Shown: positions 15,542 through 24,147 of the stretch, in pieces
Layout: each line of letters starts with the position of its first letter
Position numbering within the stretch: the first letter of the stretch is position 1
NCBI RefSeq assembly: GCF_014648695.1
Contig: NZ_BMRP01000011.1
Coordinates: forward strand, 1 to 42,900
From: Streptomyces albospinus
GTDB lineage: Bacteria > Actinomycetota > Actinomycetes > Streptomycetales > Streptomycetaceae
Direction: 5' to 3'
Length of the DNA stretch: 42,900 nucleotides
Translations under genes and position numbers: made by a program
The notes under the pieces: generated by a model
The model's database searches: none
What the model saw: the letters and a program-made list of their open reading frames with translations, nothing else
What the model was told of the DNA's origin: nothing

Positions 15542-16288
15542 ATGGAATTCGCAGGACAGGTGGCCCTGGTGACCGGCGGCAGCCGGGGCATCGGCCGCGC
15601 CATCGCCGTCCGGCTCGCGGAGGAAGGGTGCGACATCGCGCTCAACTACCGCAGCGCGACGGCGGAGGCGGAACAGGTCGCCGAGCAGATCGCCAAGCTG
15701 GGCCGCACGGTCGAGCTCTTCCAGGGAGACATCGCCGACCCCGAGGTGCCGCAGCAGGTCGTGTCCGGCGTCCGCGCCTCCTTCGGCCGGATCGACGTCC
15801 TGGTCAACAACGCCGGCATCACCCGCGACGAACTGCTGGTCAACCAGAGCCTCAAGGACATCGAGGACGTCCTCGCCACCAACCTCGTCGCCCCGATGCT
15901 CACCGTCCAGGCCGCGGCCCCCGCGATGCTGCGGCAGCGCTACGGGCGGATCGTCAACATCTCGTCGTCCGCGGCCTCCAAGCCCGGCCGCGGGCAGTCC
16001 AACTACGCGGCGGCCAAGGGCGGTCTGGAGGCGTTCACCAAGGCGATGGCGGTGGAACTCGCCTCCCGAGGGATCCTCGTCAACGCCGTCGCCCCGGGCG
16101 TGATCAACACCGATATGACGGACACCATCCGCAGCCACGGCGAGGACGAGATCATGAGCCGGCTGCTGCTGAAGACCTACGCCGAACCCGAGACGATCGC
16201 CGACGCCGTGGCGTACCTCGCCAGCCCCCGCAACACCTACACGACGGGCGAGGTACTGCACATCGACGGCGGCCTGAAGATGGCGTGA
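15542..16288 (+). CDS. 3-oxoacyl-ACP reductase (FabG-like short-chain dehydrogenase)
   Basis: The 248-residue protein is a classical SDR. The cofactor loop is TGGSRGIGRAIA, with arginine after the second glycine as in NADPH enzymes. NNAG occurs at LVNNAGITRDELL. The catalytic triad is in NISSSAASKPG (Ser) and SNYAAAKGGLEAFTK (Tyr, Lys), and the C-terminus ends in LHIDGGLKMA as in FabG. It should reduce beta-keto groups on the ACP-bound chain after each condensation. GGAGAGG precedes the ATG. The next SDR starts 10 bp after its stop. Confidence 0.94.
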   Translation: MEFAGQVALVTGGSRGIGRAIAVRLAEEGCDIALNYRSATAEAEQVAEQIAKLGRTVELFQGDIADPEVPQQVVSGVRASFGRIDVLVNNAGITRDELLVNQSLKDIEDVLATNLVAPMLTVQAAAPAMLRQRYGRIVNISSSAASKPGRGQSNYAAAKGGLEAFTKAMAVELASRGILVNAVAPGVINTDMTDTIRSHGEDEIMSRLLLKTYAEPETIADAVAYLASPRNTYTTGEVLHIDGGLKMA

Positions 16289-16298
16289 GAGGCCGGCC

Positions 16299-17126
16299 AT
16301 GAACGACATCGACACCTCCGTACCGTCCGGCGCGCCCGGCGGGCGGCCGTCACCCGGCGAGCTGGCGGGCCGGACCGCGGTCGTCACCGGCGCCGCCCAG
16401 GGCATCGGCCGCGAAGTGGCCCTCCTGCTGGCCGAGTCCGGCGCCGGGCACCTCATCCTGCTCGACCGGGACGCCGACCAGCTGGAGACGGTGGTCAAGG
16501 ACGTGGGCGACCTGGGCGCGCGGGCCACCGCGCTCCCCCTGGACCTGCGCGAGCGGGACCGGGTGCGCACCGAACTGCGGGCCGCGCTCCGCTCCGCCGG
16601 CAAGCTGGACATCCTCGTCAACAACGCCGGGGTCGCCGACGAGAACGCCCCCGACGACGAGTCCACCTGGCTGCGCGTCCTGGACATCAACCTGCACGGC
16701 ACCTTCGCGGTCACCGCCGCCTGCCTGGAACACCTGGTCGACAAGGGCCGGATCGTCAATGTGTCCTCGATCCTCGGCAAGGCCGGCAAGATGCGGAACA
16801 CCGCCTACTGCGCCTCCAAGCACGGGCTGATCGGCTACACCAAGGGCCTGGCGCTGGACCTCGCCTCCCGGGGCATCACGGTCAACGCCGTACTGCCGGG
16901 CTGGATCGACACCCCGATGCTGCGCCGGGAACTCGCCGCCTCCGCGGACGAGATCGGCGCCGACCCGGCGCGGATGCTGCGCCAGGCACGCAAGTCCATC
17001 CCGCTCCGGCGGCTGGTGGAGGCGCGGGAGGCCGCGGACCTCGTCGGGTTCCTGGTGTCCGACCGGGCCGCCGCCATCACGGCGCAGAGCCTGACCGTCG
17101 ACGGGGGCTACACCCGTGGCATGTAG
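16299..17126 (+). CDS. Short-chain dehydrogenase/reductase, second
   Basis: This 275-residue SDR has the cofactor motif TGAAQGIGREVA, followed by LILLDRD, where aspartate ends the second strand and suggests NAD(H) preference. Catalytic residues are in NVSSILGKAGKM (Ser) and NTAYCASKHGLIGYTKG (Tyr, Lys). A proline/glycine-rich tail of about 22 residues precedes the fold. It may be a second ketoreductase, or it may oxidise or reduce an alcohol on the released product; the NAD-type motif leaves the dehydrogenase direction open. It overlaps the thioesterase gene by 11 bp. Confidence 0.9.
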   Translation: MNDIDTSVPSGAPGGRPSPGELAGRTAVVTGAAQGIGREVALLLAESGAGHLILLDRDADQLETVVKDVGDLGARATALPLDLRERDRVRTELRAALRSAGKLDILVNNAGVADENAPDDESTWLRVLDINLHGTFAVTAACLEHLVDKGRIVNVSSILGKAGKMRNTAYCASKHGLIGYTKGLALDLASRGITVNAVLPGWIDTPMLRRELAASADEIGADPARMLRQARKSIPLRRLVEAREAADLVGFLVSDRAAAITAQSLTVDGGYTRGM

Positions 17127-17979
17127 CGCCCGAACGGCCACCGCCACCCGGCCCCGCCGGGCCGCGGCGCCCGCACCGGACCCGTGGCTGCGCCGGCTGC
17201 GGCCCGGGCCCGCGCACCGCACGGCGGCACTCGCCCGCGTGGTCTGCTTCCCGCACGCGGGCGGCGGTGCAGGCACGTTCCGGCCGCTGGCCACCGCCGT
17301 CGCCGCCCGCACCGCGGACGGCCGCCCGTACGAGACGCTGGCCGTCCAGTACCCGGGACGCAACGACCGGATCCGCGAGGCCCGGATCGAGGACCTGGCC
17401 GAGCTGGCGGCCCGCGCGTACCGGGCGCTGGCGCCGCTCACCGGCCGCCCGCTGACCCTGCTGGGGCACAGCATGGGCGCCCTGGTGGCGTACGAGGTGG
17501 CGCGCCTCCTGGAGCGCGCCGGCGCCGGCCCGGACCGGCTGATCGTCTCCAGCGCCTGGGCACCGAGCCGGGTGCCCGGCGGCACCGTCCACCTCCGGGA
17601 CGACGACGGCCTCGTCGACGAGATCCGGCGGACCCGGGGCACCGACCCCCGGCTGCTGGACAACCGGGACGTCCTGGCCATGGCCCTGCCCGTCGTACGC
17701 AGCGACTACAAGGCCGTGGAGACCTACCGCCACCACCCGGGACCGCCCCTGACCACCCCGGTCACCGCACTGGTCGGCGACACCGACCCGCTGGTCACCG
17801 TCGACGAGGCGGCGGCCTGGCACGCGCACACCACCGGCGGCTTCGGGCTGCGGGTCTTCCCGGGCGGTGACCATTTCTATCTCGCCCGGCACTGGGCGGA
17901 CCTGGCGGAACACATCACCCGGCACGGAGGCCAGCACGGGGAACAGTACGGAGGACAGCACGGGGGAGGAGCCCGATGA
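17116..17979 (+). CDS. Type II thioesterase (alpha/beta hydrolase, GrsT family)
   Basis: The 287-residue protein has the type II thioesterase signatures: VVCFPHAGGGAGTFRPL at the oxyanion strand, S119 in LLGHSMGALVAYE, the acid at about D224 in GDTDPLV, and H253 in GGDHFYLARHW. Such enzymes remove stalled or wrong acyl groups from carrier proteins. Release of the main product is already assigned to the reductive fusion enzyme, so an editing role fits. The GTG start lies within the end of the SDR gene. The last 20 or so residues are a low-complexity Gly/His/Gln repeat and probably disordered. It is the last gene of the cluster and converges on the VirD4-like gene. Confidence 0.93.
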   Translation: MACSARTATATRPRRAAAPAPDPWLRRLRPGPAHRTAALARVVCFPHAGGGAGTFRPLATAVAARTADGRPYETLAVQYPGRNDRIREARIEDLAELAARAYRALAPLTGRPLTLLGHSMGALVAYEVARLLERAGAGPDRLIVSSAWAPSRVPGGTVHLRDDDGLVDEIRRTRGTDPRLLDNRDVLAMALPVVRSDYKAVETYRHHPGPPLTTPVTALVGDTDPLVTVDEAAAWHAHTTGGFGLRVFPGGDHFYLARHWADLAEHITRHGGQHGEQYGGQHGGGAR

Positions 17980-18080
17980 CGCCGGCCGCGCGTCCGGCTC
18001 GCCGCGCGCCGGGTGTGCGGACCTGACGGCCCGTGAGCACGCCAACCAGGCCCAGCGTCAAGCGGGTTGGGGCCGGTCCG

Positions 18081-19775
18081 TCAGTCCGGCAGGGAGTCCT
18101 GCGGCCAGCGGGCGCGGGCCTGCTCCCGGGAGCGCATCGTGGCCAGGGTCAGCAGACCGCGCGAGCGGCCCGTCGCGAGCAGCCCGGGAAGGGCGGGCAG
18201 CGGGGCGAGCGCCGCGATGTCGTCGAGGACGAGGGTGAGTGGTGGGTCGAGCCGACCGTCGGATGACCGTTCGGCCATGCGGCGGCCGTGCTCGACCACG
18301 TGCGAGAGGAGTGCGGTGATCAGCGGCATCGCACCCGGGTCGGTGCGCGGATCCTCGATGGACTCGCCCACCAGGTAAAGCGTTCCCCCCTCATCGATGA
18401 ATGATTCAAGAACGAGCGCATCCGATCGCAGCGGATTGCTGGCGTCGCGGATATGGATCGACGAGAGCGCGGCCAGCGCCCGGCCGACCAACTCCTTTGC
18501 CATTTCCCGGCGTTCGGCATGCGCCGTGAGTGCCGACTCCAGCTCGCCGGCCTGACCGGCGGACGCCTTGGGGTGGGTGCGCAGGATCTTCACGGGCTCC
18601 TGCGCACCGCCGGCGGCGTGCGCCCAGCGGTGCAGCTGGCGGAACGGGCGGCCGTCCAGCGCGGCGGCGTGCAGCCAGCAGCGCAGCAGCGTCTGCGCGG
18701 CGTCCGCGACCGCCGAGTCCAGGGTGCTCGCCGGGCGTACGGGGGCCAGCAGGGCGGCGGCGCGGGCGGTGGCGGTGGCGATGTCCTCGCATCCGGAGGT
18801 GGGCGACCAGCGCAGCCGGGCCGGGGTGTCCAGACGGTGCGTGGGGTCGTAGGCCGGCACCGGGCCCAGCTTGGCGCGGGCGTCCTTGGTCTCGGACCAG
18901 AGGGCGGGGTCGGTGGTGGCCACGATCAGCGGCCCGGGTGCGGCGGTGGCGGCGGCCAGCGCCGCGGCCCGGGTGACCGCGCGGTCGCTCCCGAACTGGA
19001 CGCGGGGGAGCGCGGGTTCGGCGGCGGGGGCGGGCTGCGGGTCGGCGGTGGCGGCGGTCGCACGCTGCTCGGGGACGGCGGCGGGCACCGGTTCCGGAAC
19101 CGCCGGGCCCACCGGAACCGCCGGGCCCACCGGAACCGCCGGGCCCACCGGAACCGCCGGGGCAACCGGAACCGCCGGCTCCGCGGGCGGGGCCTCCTGA
19201 GGGGCGGCGGGCGCCGCGGCCGGTGGCGCCTCGCGCAGGGCTTCCCGCGCCGCCGGCTCCGCGGTGCCCGGTGCCTCCCCCCGCTCCCGGCCGCGCTTCG
19301 CCCGCCGCGCCGCCCGTACGGCCCGGTAGCGGGCGATCGTCCCCAGTGCGAAGATCGACAGCACCAGCAGCACCATCAGCTGACCGATGAAGATCCCCCA
19401 GAACAGGCCGTATCCCGGGAGCTGGTCCTTCGGGGTGCCGGGCCAGGCCGCCGCGATGTCGTGCGGCGCGGAGACCAGATGCCGCAGCGCGATCGGCGTA
19501 CCGGGATAGGACACGCCGTCCGGCCAGGCGCCGTGCGCGAACAGCCCGGCCAGCCCGGTCGCCGTCCACACCACCAGGGTCAGCCCCAGCAGAAAGACCA
19601 GCAGCCCGATCAGCAGGGAGTCGGGGACGCCCCGCCCCCGGGGCCGGCCGTCGCCGGGGCCCTCGCCGTAGCCGGCGTGGTCCCGGCTGCCGTAGCCGCG
19701 GCCCCGGCCGTCGTAGCCCCGGCCGTCGTCGTACCGCGGGCGGCCGTATCCGTCCTCGTCGTATCCGCGCGTCAC
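18081..19775 (-). CDS. VirD4/TraG-like membrane protein lacking a visible Walker A motif
   Basis: The 564-residue protein begins with a charged Tyr/Gly/Arg-rich tail, then two membrane segments (SLLIGLLVFLLGLTLVVWT and LFWGIFIGQLMVLLVLSIF), a long Ala/Pro/Val linker, and a C-terminal domain like VirD4/TraG coupling ATPases. Typical elements are GPLIVATTDPALW, YDPTHRLDTPARLRWSP and LVLDDIAALAPLPALPGLL with GRSRGLLTLATMRS. The Walker A P-loop expected before the first of these is absent, so ATP hydrolysis is doubtful. The GTG start overlaps the stop of the VirB4-like gene (GTGA). It closes a six-gene minus-strand block resembling S. coelicolor cmdABCDEF, from memory. Confidence 0.8.
   Translation of the reverse strand: MTRGYDEDGYGRPRYDDGRGYDGRGRGYGSRDHAGYGEGPGDGRPRGRGVPDSLLIGLLVFLLGLTLVVWTATGLAGLFAHGAWPDGVSYPGTPIALRHLVSAPHDIAAAWPGTPKDQLPGYGLFWGIFIGQLMVLLVLSIFALGTIARYRAVRAARRAKRGRERGEAPGTAEPAAREALREAPPAAAPAAPQEAPPAEPAVPVAPAVPVGPAVPVGPAVPVGPAVPEPVPAAVPEQRATAATADPQPAPAAEPALPRVQFGSDRAVTRAAALAAATAAPGPLIVATTDPALWSETKDARAKLGPVPAYDPTHRLDTPARLRWSPTSGCEDIATATARAAALLAPVRPASTLDSAVADAAQTLLRCWLHAAALDGRPFRQLHRWAHAAGGAQEPVKILRTHPKASAGQAGELESALTAHAERREMAKELVGRALAALSSIHIRDASNPLRSDALVLESFIDEGGTLYLVGESIEDPRTDPGAMPLITALLSHVVEHGRRMAERSSDGRLDPPLTLVLDDIAALAPLPALPGLLATGRSRGLLTLATMRSREQARARWPQDSLPD
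19094..19178. repeat. 18-bp in-frame tandem repeat in the VirD4-like gene
   Basis: The core CCGGAACCGCCGG recurs every 18 bp, starting at 19094, 19112, 19130, 19148 and 19166. It encodes a six-residue Val-Pro-Val-Gly-Pro-Ala type repeat in the linker between the membrane segments and the VirD4-like domain. Copy number probably varies between strains, changing only linker length. Confidence 0.9.
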
Positions 19776-21250
19776 GCCACCGTCTCGCTCGACTCGTCTC
19801 TCAACTGCCGTTCCATCGCGATGGCTTCGGCCCGCGCCTCGGCCTCCGCGTCCGCCGCCAGCGAGATCGCCCGCGCCTCGTCCGTCGGCAGGGCGGAGGA
19901 TTCGGTCATCGCCCGGTCGGTGTAGACCAGCGGGCGCTCGGCTTCGGTGATGAGGTGCTTGACGACCTGGACGTTGCCGTTGACGTCCCAGACGGCGATG
20001 CCGGGGGTCAGCGTCGGGATGATCTCCACGGCCCAGCGGGGCAGGCCGAGCACCCGCCCCGTGGCGCGCGCCTCGTCCGCCTTCTGGGCGTAGATGGTGC
20101 GGGTCGACGCCATCTTCAGGATCGCCGCGGCCTCCTTCGCCGCCGCCCCGTCGACCACGTCGCTCAGGTGGTGGACCACCGCCACGAACGACAGGCCCAG
20201 CCGCCGGCCGAACTTCAGCAGCCGCTGGAAGAGCTGGGCCACGAACGGCGAGTTGATGATGTGCCACGCCTCCTCGACCAGGAAGATGCGCTTCTTGCGG
20301 TCCGGGCGGATCCAGGTGTGCTCCAGCCAGACGCCGACGATCGCCATCAGGATCGGCATCGCGATCGAGTTGCGGTCGATGTGCGAGAGGTCGAAGACGA
20401 TCAGCGGCGCGTCCAGGTCGATGCCCGCCGTCGTCGGACCGTCGAACATCCCGCGCAGGTCGCCGTCGACCAGCCGGTCCAGCACCAGCGCCACGTCCAG
20501 ACCCCAGGCGCGGACATCGTCTATGTCGACGTTCATCGCCTCGGCGGAGGCCGGTTCGGGGTGCCGCAGCTGCTCGACGATGTCCGTGAGCACCGGCTGC
20601 CGCCCGCCCCTCGGCCGGACGTCCGCGTCCTCGCGCGCCCCTTCGCCGTGTTCCTCGTGCTCGCTGAGTACCGCGGCATGCGCGACCTTCAGCGCGAAGC
20701 CGGACCGCTCGTCCAGGCCGTGCCCCATGGCGACCTCGATGATCGTGCGGAGCAGGGCCAGCTGGCCGGTGGTGGTGATGGACGGGTCGAGCGGGTTGAG
20801 CCGGATCCCGCCGTTCAGGGCGGCCGTCGGGTCCAGCCGGATGGGCGTTATCCCCAGCTCCTGGGCGATCAGGTTCCACTCGCCGACGCCGTCCTCGCCC
20901 TGCGCGTCCAGGACGACCACCTGCCGGTCGCGGAACCGCAACTGCCGCAGGACATAGGTCTTCTCCAGCGCGGACTTGCCGTTGCCGGACTCGCCGAGCA
21001 CCAGCCAGTGCGGAGCCGGCAGCTGCTGCCCGTACAGCTGGAAGGGGTCGTAGATATAGCCCTTCCCGCTGTAGACCTCGCGGCCGATGATCACGCCGGA
21101 GTCGCCGAGGCCGGGGGCCGCGGTGGGCAGATAGACCGCCTGCGCCTGGCCGGTGGAGGTGCGTACGGGCAGCCGTGTCGTCTCCACCTTCCCGAACAGG
21201 AAGCTGGTGAAAGCGTCGGTGAGGGCACCGAGCGGATCGAGCATGGCCAT
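19772..21250 (-). CDS. VirB4-like type IV secretion ATPase
   Basis: The 492-residue protein keeps the ATPase half of VirB4/TraC proteins. Walker A is GESGNGKS at residues 86-93 (K92), Walker B is RIFLVEEAWH near residue 335, and the RLGLSFVAVVHHLSDVV and RTIYAQKADEA segments follow in normal order. The usual VirB4 N-terminal domain is missing; it appears to be supplied by the separate SCO6880-type protein upstream. GGGAGG (complement of 21261-21266) sits 10 bases before the ATG. It would energise assembly or transfer by the membrane complex of this block. The likely S. coelicolor counterpart is the ATP/GTP-binding protein of the cmd locus. Confidence 0.9.
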   Translation of the reverse strand: MAMLDPLGALTDAFTSFLFGKVETTRLPVRTSTGQAQAVYLPTAAPGLGDSGVIIGREVYSGKGYIYDPFQLYGQQLPAPHWLVLGESGNGKSALEKTYVLRQLRFRDRQVVVLDAQGEDGVGEWNLIAQELGITPIRLDPTAALNGGIRLNPLDPSITTTGQLALLRTIIEVAMGHGLDERSGFALKVAHAAVLSEHEEHGEGAREDADVRPRGGRQPVLTDIVEQLRHPEPASAEAMNVDIDDVRAWGLDVALVLDRLVDGDLRGMFDGPTTAGIDLDAPLIVFDLSHIDRNSIAMPILMAIVGVWLEHTWIRPDRKKRIFLVEEAWHIINSPFVAQLFQRLLKFGRRLGLSFVAVVHHLSDVVDGAAAKEAAAILKMASTRTIYAQKADEARATGRVLGLPRWAVEIIPTLTPGIAVWDVNGNVQVVKHLITEAERPLVYTDRAMTESSALPTDEARAISLAADAEAEARAEAIAMERQLRDESSETVA

Positions 21251-21283
21251 GACGTACGCGCCTCCCAGGGCTTCAGCGGCGTT

Positions 21284-22846
21284 TCAGCGGCGGATACCGG
21301 TCGCGAACGGAAGGGTGTTCACAAACGCCCGGTGGTGCTCACGGTCGCACCACTCCAGCTTGAGGTAGGACTTGCCGGCCGAGGCCCGGATGGTCCGCTT
21401 GTCGCGGCCCAGCGCCTCGGGCGAACGGGACGAGACGGTGATGTAGCCGACGAGGTTGACCCCGGCCGCGCCGGACGCCAGGTCCTCGCCGCGCTGGTCG
21501 ACCCGCCCGTGGTGCGCCACGTCCCGCGGGTCCACCACCCGGTTCATCTTCGCCGCGCGGCTGGCCTCGGCGTCGTCGTTGGTCTTCTCCGTCAGCATCC
21601 GCTCGATGGCGACCTCGGTGGGCTCCAGGTCCATGCAGACCGCGACCGTACGGATCACATCCGGGGTGTGCACCAGCAGCGGGGCCAGGAAGTTGACGCC
21701 CACCGGGGTCAGCGGCCACTCCTTGATCCAGGCGGTGGCATGGCACCACGGCGCCCGCGTCGAGGACTCCCGGGTCTTCGCCTGGAGATACGTCGGCTCC
21801 ATCGCGTCCAGCTCGGCCGGCCAGGCGTTGCGCCTGCTCATCGCCTGGATGTGGTCGATCGGATGGTCCGGGTCGTACATCGAGTGCACCAGCGACGCCA
21901 GCCGGGCCTGCCCGAGCGGCTGGCGGACCCGGATGTCCGCCTCCGCCAGCCGGGCGCAGATATCGGTCAGCTCACGGGCCATCACCACCGCGAGCCCGGC
22001 GTCCCGGTCCAGCTTCTGGCGCAGCAGCCCGCCGCGGGTCGCCCGCGCGGCCCGGGCCATGGCCTGCGCCTCGGCGGCCAGTTCGCGGGTGTAGTGCATA
22101 CAGGCGACCAGATAGGCCCGATGCTGCTCGGAGGACGTCGAGACCATCGACTGCAACTGGTCGTACGACTCCTGCAACCAGTGCGGGGACTGGGTATCCC
22201 CGCGCTGGGCGACGTCCTTGGCGTGCGCGTCCGGGTCGGCGGGCAGTGTCCGCGCCAGCATCTGCAACCGGGTCACGAACCCGTCCCCGTTGGCCACATG
22301 CTTGAGCAGCGTCCCGAACCGGTCGACCAGGGCCTCCTGGTCCTCGCTGTCCCGCAGCCCGACGCCCGGCCCCTCGATCTCGATGGCGGCCGTCACCGTC
22401 CGCCGGTCGGCATGCAGCAGCACCGCGATCTCGTCCGGCCCGAACGGCGCCGCCAGCCAGTTGATCCGCCCGATACCGGGTGGTGGCCCGATCTCCACTT
22501 CCCTCCCGTCAAGCCGCACGCCCGCCTCCGCAGCACCGGAACGGTAGACCGCCCCATTACGTACCGTTCGCCGGAAACTCCGGCGAATCTCAAACCACTT
22601 GTAGAACGTCCGCCCCTTGTACGGCACATACACCGCGGCGAGCCCCACCATCGGAAAGCCCGTCAGCGACGCGATTCGCAGCGGCAGTGCGGGCACCAGC
22701 AGCCCGCACATCATCCCCAGGAACGCCCCCGCGATGATCAGCGCGATCTCGCCGGTCTCGCGGTTCTTGCCCACGATGGCATTGGGCCGGGCGCGCCCGA
22801 TCAAATAGGTGCGCCGCGGCGCGATCGGATGAGAAGGCGTGCTCAA
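21284..22846 (-). CDS. SCO6880-type membrane protein of a type IV secretion-like system
   Basis: The 520-residue protein has two adjacent membrane segments near residues 35-75 (LIIAGAFLGMMCGLLVPAL and LTGFPMVGLAAVYVPYKG) and a large cytoplasmic domain. It matches proteins that pair PrgI-like membrane helices with a VirB4 N-terminal-like domain in actinobacterial conjugative loci. This would complement the short VirB4-like ATPase encoded next. The start codon is TTG; AGGAGGTGA (complement of 22853-22861) at ideal spacing leaves little doubt. It overlaps the upstream gene by 4 bp (TTGA). Function is inferred from the neighbourhood. Confidence 0.82.
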   Translation of the reverse strand: MSTPSHPIAPRRTYLIGRARPNAIVGKNRETGEIALIIAGAFLGMMCGLLVPALPLRIASLTGFPMVGLAAVYVPYKGRTFYKWFEIRRSFRRTVRNGAVYRSGAAEAGVRLDGREVEIGPPPGIGRINWLAAPFGPDEIAVLLHADRRTVTAAIEIEGPGVGLRDSEDQEALVDRFGTLLKHVANGDGFVTRLQMLARTLPADPDAHAKDVAQRGDTQSPHWLQESYDQLQSMVSTSSEQHRAYLVACMHYTRELAAEAQAMARAARATRGGLLRQKLDRDAGLAVVMARELTDICARLAEADIRVRQPLGQARLASLVHSMYDPDHPIDHIQAMSRRNAWPAELDAMEPTYLQAKTRESSTRAPWCHATAWIKEWPLTPVGVNFLAPLLVHTPDVIRTVAVCMDLEPTEVAIERMLTEKTNDDAEASRAAKMNRVVDPRDVAHHGRVDQRGEDLASGAAGVNLVGYITVSSRSPEALGRDKRTIRASAGKSYLKLEWCDREHHRAFVNTLPFATGIRR

Positions 22847-24147
22847 CGCCCTTCACCTCCTGCTGTCTTGCCAGTGCGGGCGCTGCTCGGACCGGGGCTC
22901 GTACGGGGCACCGGAGCGGGCGTGGACGAGCCGCCGCCGGTACGGGAACTGTGCGCGGCGACCCCGCCGGCCACCGCATCGGCCGGCCGGGACTGCCCGC
23001 CCTGCACCTGGCCGCCGCCGTCCCCGCCGGACCGCCGGGAACTGTGCGTCTTGATCCCCTGCGACACCAGCGCCGCCGGCGAGGAGATCATCGCAGCCGC
23101 CTGACTGCCGTCCGTGGCCCGGCCCTTGTTCGTACGCGCCGACACCATCTCGTCCCCGAAACCGGGCACGAACCGGTAGATCACCGCACTCGCGAAAATC
23201 GCCAGCACGATGATCGCCAGCCCGGACACCACGGCCGAGAACGCATTCGGCCCCTTGTTCCCGGACAGCGCCCCGGCAATTCCCAGCACGATCACGATCA
23301 CCGGTTTGACCATGATCACCGCGATCATGATTCCCGCCCAGCGCCGGACGTGCCCCCACATGTTCTTGTCGACCAGCCCGGCGTACACCACGGTCCCCAG
23401 CAGCGCCCCCACGTACAGCAGCGCGGCCCGGATCACCAACTCCAGCCACAGCACGCCCGCGGCCAGCACGGACACCAGCGAGACCACGATCAGCATGATC
23501 GGCCCGCCGCCGATATCCGTCCCCTTGGTCAGCGCCTGCGAGAACGCCCCGAAGAACGTATCGGTCTGCGCCCCCGTCCCCTTCGCGATGATTGCCGTGA
23601 CCCCATCGGTCGCCGAGACCACCGTGTAGAGAATCAACGGCGTGAACGCGGAGGCCAGCACCGTCAGCCAGAGAAACCCGATCGCCTCACTGATCGCCTC
23701 GGTGAGCCGCACCCCCCGCACCGCCCGCTTGGCGACGGCGAGCAGCCACAGCACGAGCGTGAGCACAGTGGACGCGGCGAAGACGACCGCGTACTGCCGC
23801 AGAAACGCGGCATTCGTGAAATCCACCTGAGAGGTGGCATTCACCGCTTCCGACAGCTTGTTGACAATCCACGCGGCGGCTTTCGCGCACCCCTTGGCCA
23901 GCGAGTCGAGGGGGTCGAGGGGGTTGTTGTCGAGCGGATTGTTCGGCGGCAACTTCGGACCGGTACCGGCTTTGTCGCCGGATTGGCAATAGTCCTTGGC
24001 GGGGCCGACGATCAGGTCGCAATTGTCCTTGGGGGACGGGCTCGGTGTCGGTGCGGCCAGAGCCCGGGTGGCGAGCATGAAGAGTGTCGTCTGTACGGAC
24101 ACCACCATGCCGGTGATGGTGAGGGCGCGCCTCGGGTTACCGCGCAT
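22843..24147 (-). CDS. Polytopic membrane protein, TrbL/VirB6-like
   Basis: The 434-residue protein starts with a signal-like segment (MRGNPRRALTITGMVVSVQT, then ATRALAAP) and a short exported region with cysteines. At least five or six hydrophobic helices follow, among them YAVVFAASTVLTLVLWLLA, LIVVSLVSVLAAGVLWLEL and IMIAVIMVKPVIVIVLGIA. The C-terminal 90 residues are a Gly/Ser/Pro-rich tail. Topology and position suit the inner-membrane channel subunit VirB6/TrbL. GGAGGG (complement of 24155-24160) fixes the ATG at 24147. It overlaps the VirB8-like gene by 11 bp. Sequence similarity alone would not prove the assignment. Confidence 0.78.
   Translation of the reverse strand: MRGNPRRALTITGMVVSVQTTLFMLATRALAAPTPSPSPKDNCDLIVGPAKDYCQSGDKAGTGPKLPPNNPLDNNPLDPLDSLAKGCAKAAAWIVNKLSEAVNATSQVDFTNAAFLRQYAVVFAASTVLTLVLWLLAVAKRAVRGVRLTEAISEAIGFLWLTVLASAFTPLILYTVVSATDGVTAIIAKGTGAQTDTFFGAFSQALTKGTDIGGGPIMLIVVSLVSVLAAGVLWLELVIRAALLYVGALLGTVVYAGLVDKNMWGHVRRWAGIMIAVIMVKPVIVIVLGIAGALSGNKGPNAFSAVVSGLAIIVLAIFASAVIYRFVPGFGDEMVSARTNKGRATDGSQAAAMISSPAALVSQGIKTHSSRRSGGDGGGQVQGGQSRPADAVAGGVAAHSSRTGGGSSTPAPVPRTSPGPSSARTGKTAGGEGR

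Noticed and set aside
19094..19178. Possible CRISPR-like or regulatory tandem repeat
   Set aside because: Units are contiguous, 18 bp, and in frame, encoding a Pro/Val/Ala linker. There are no spacers and no cas genes.
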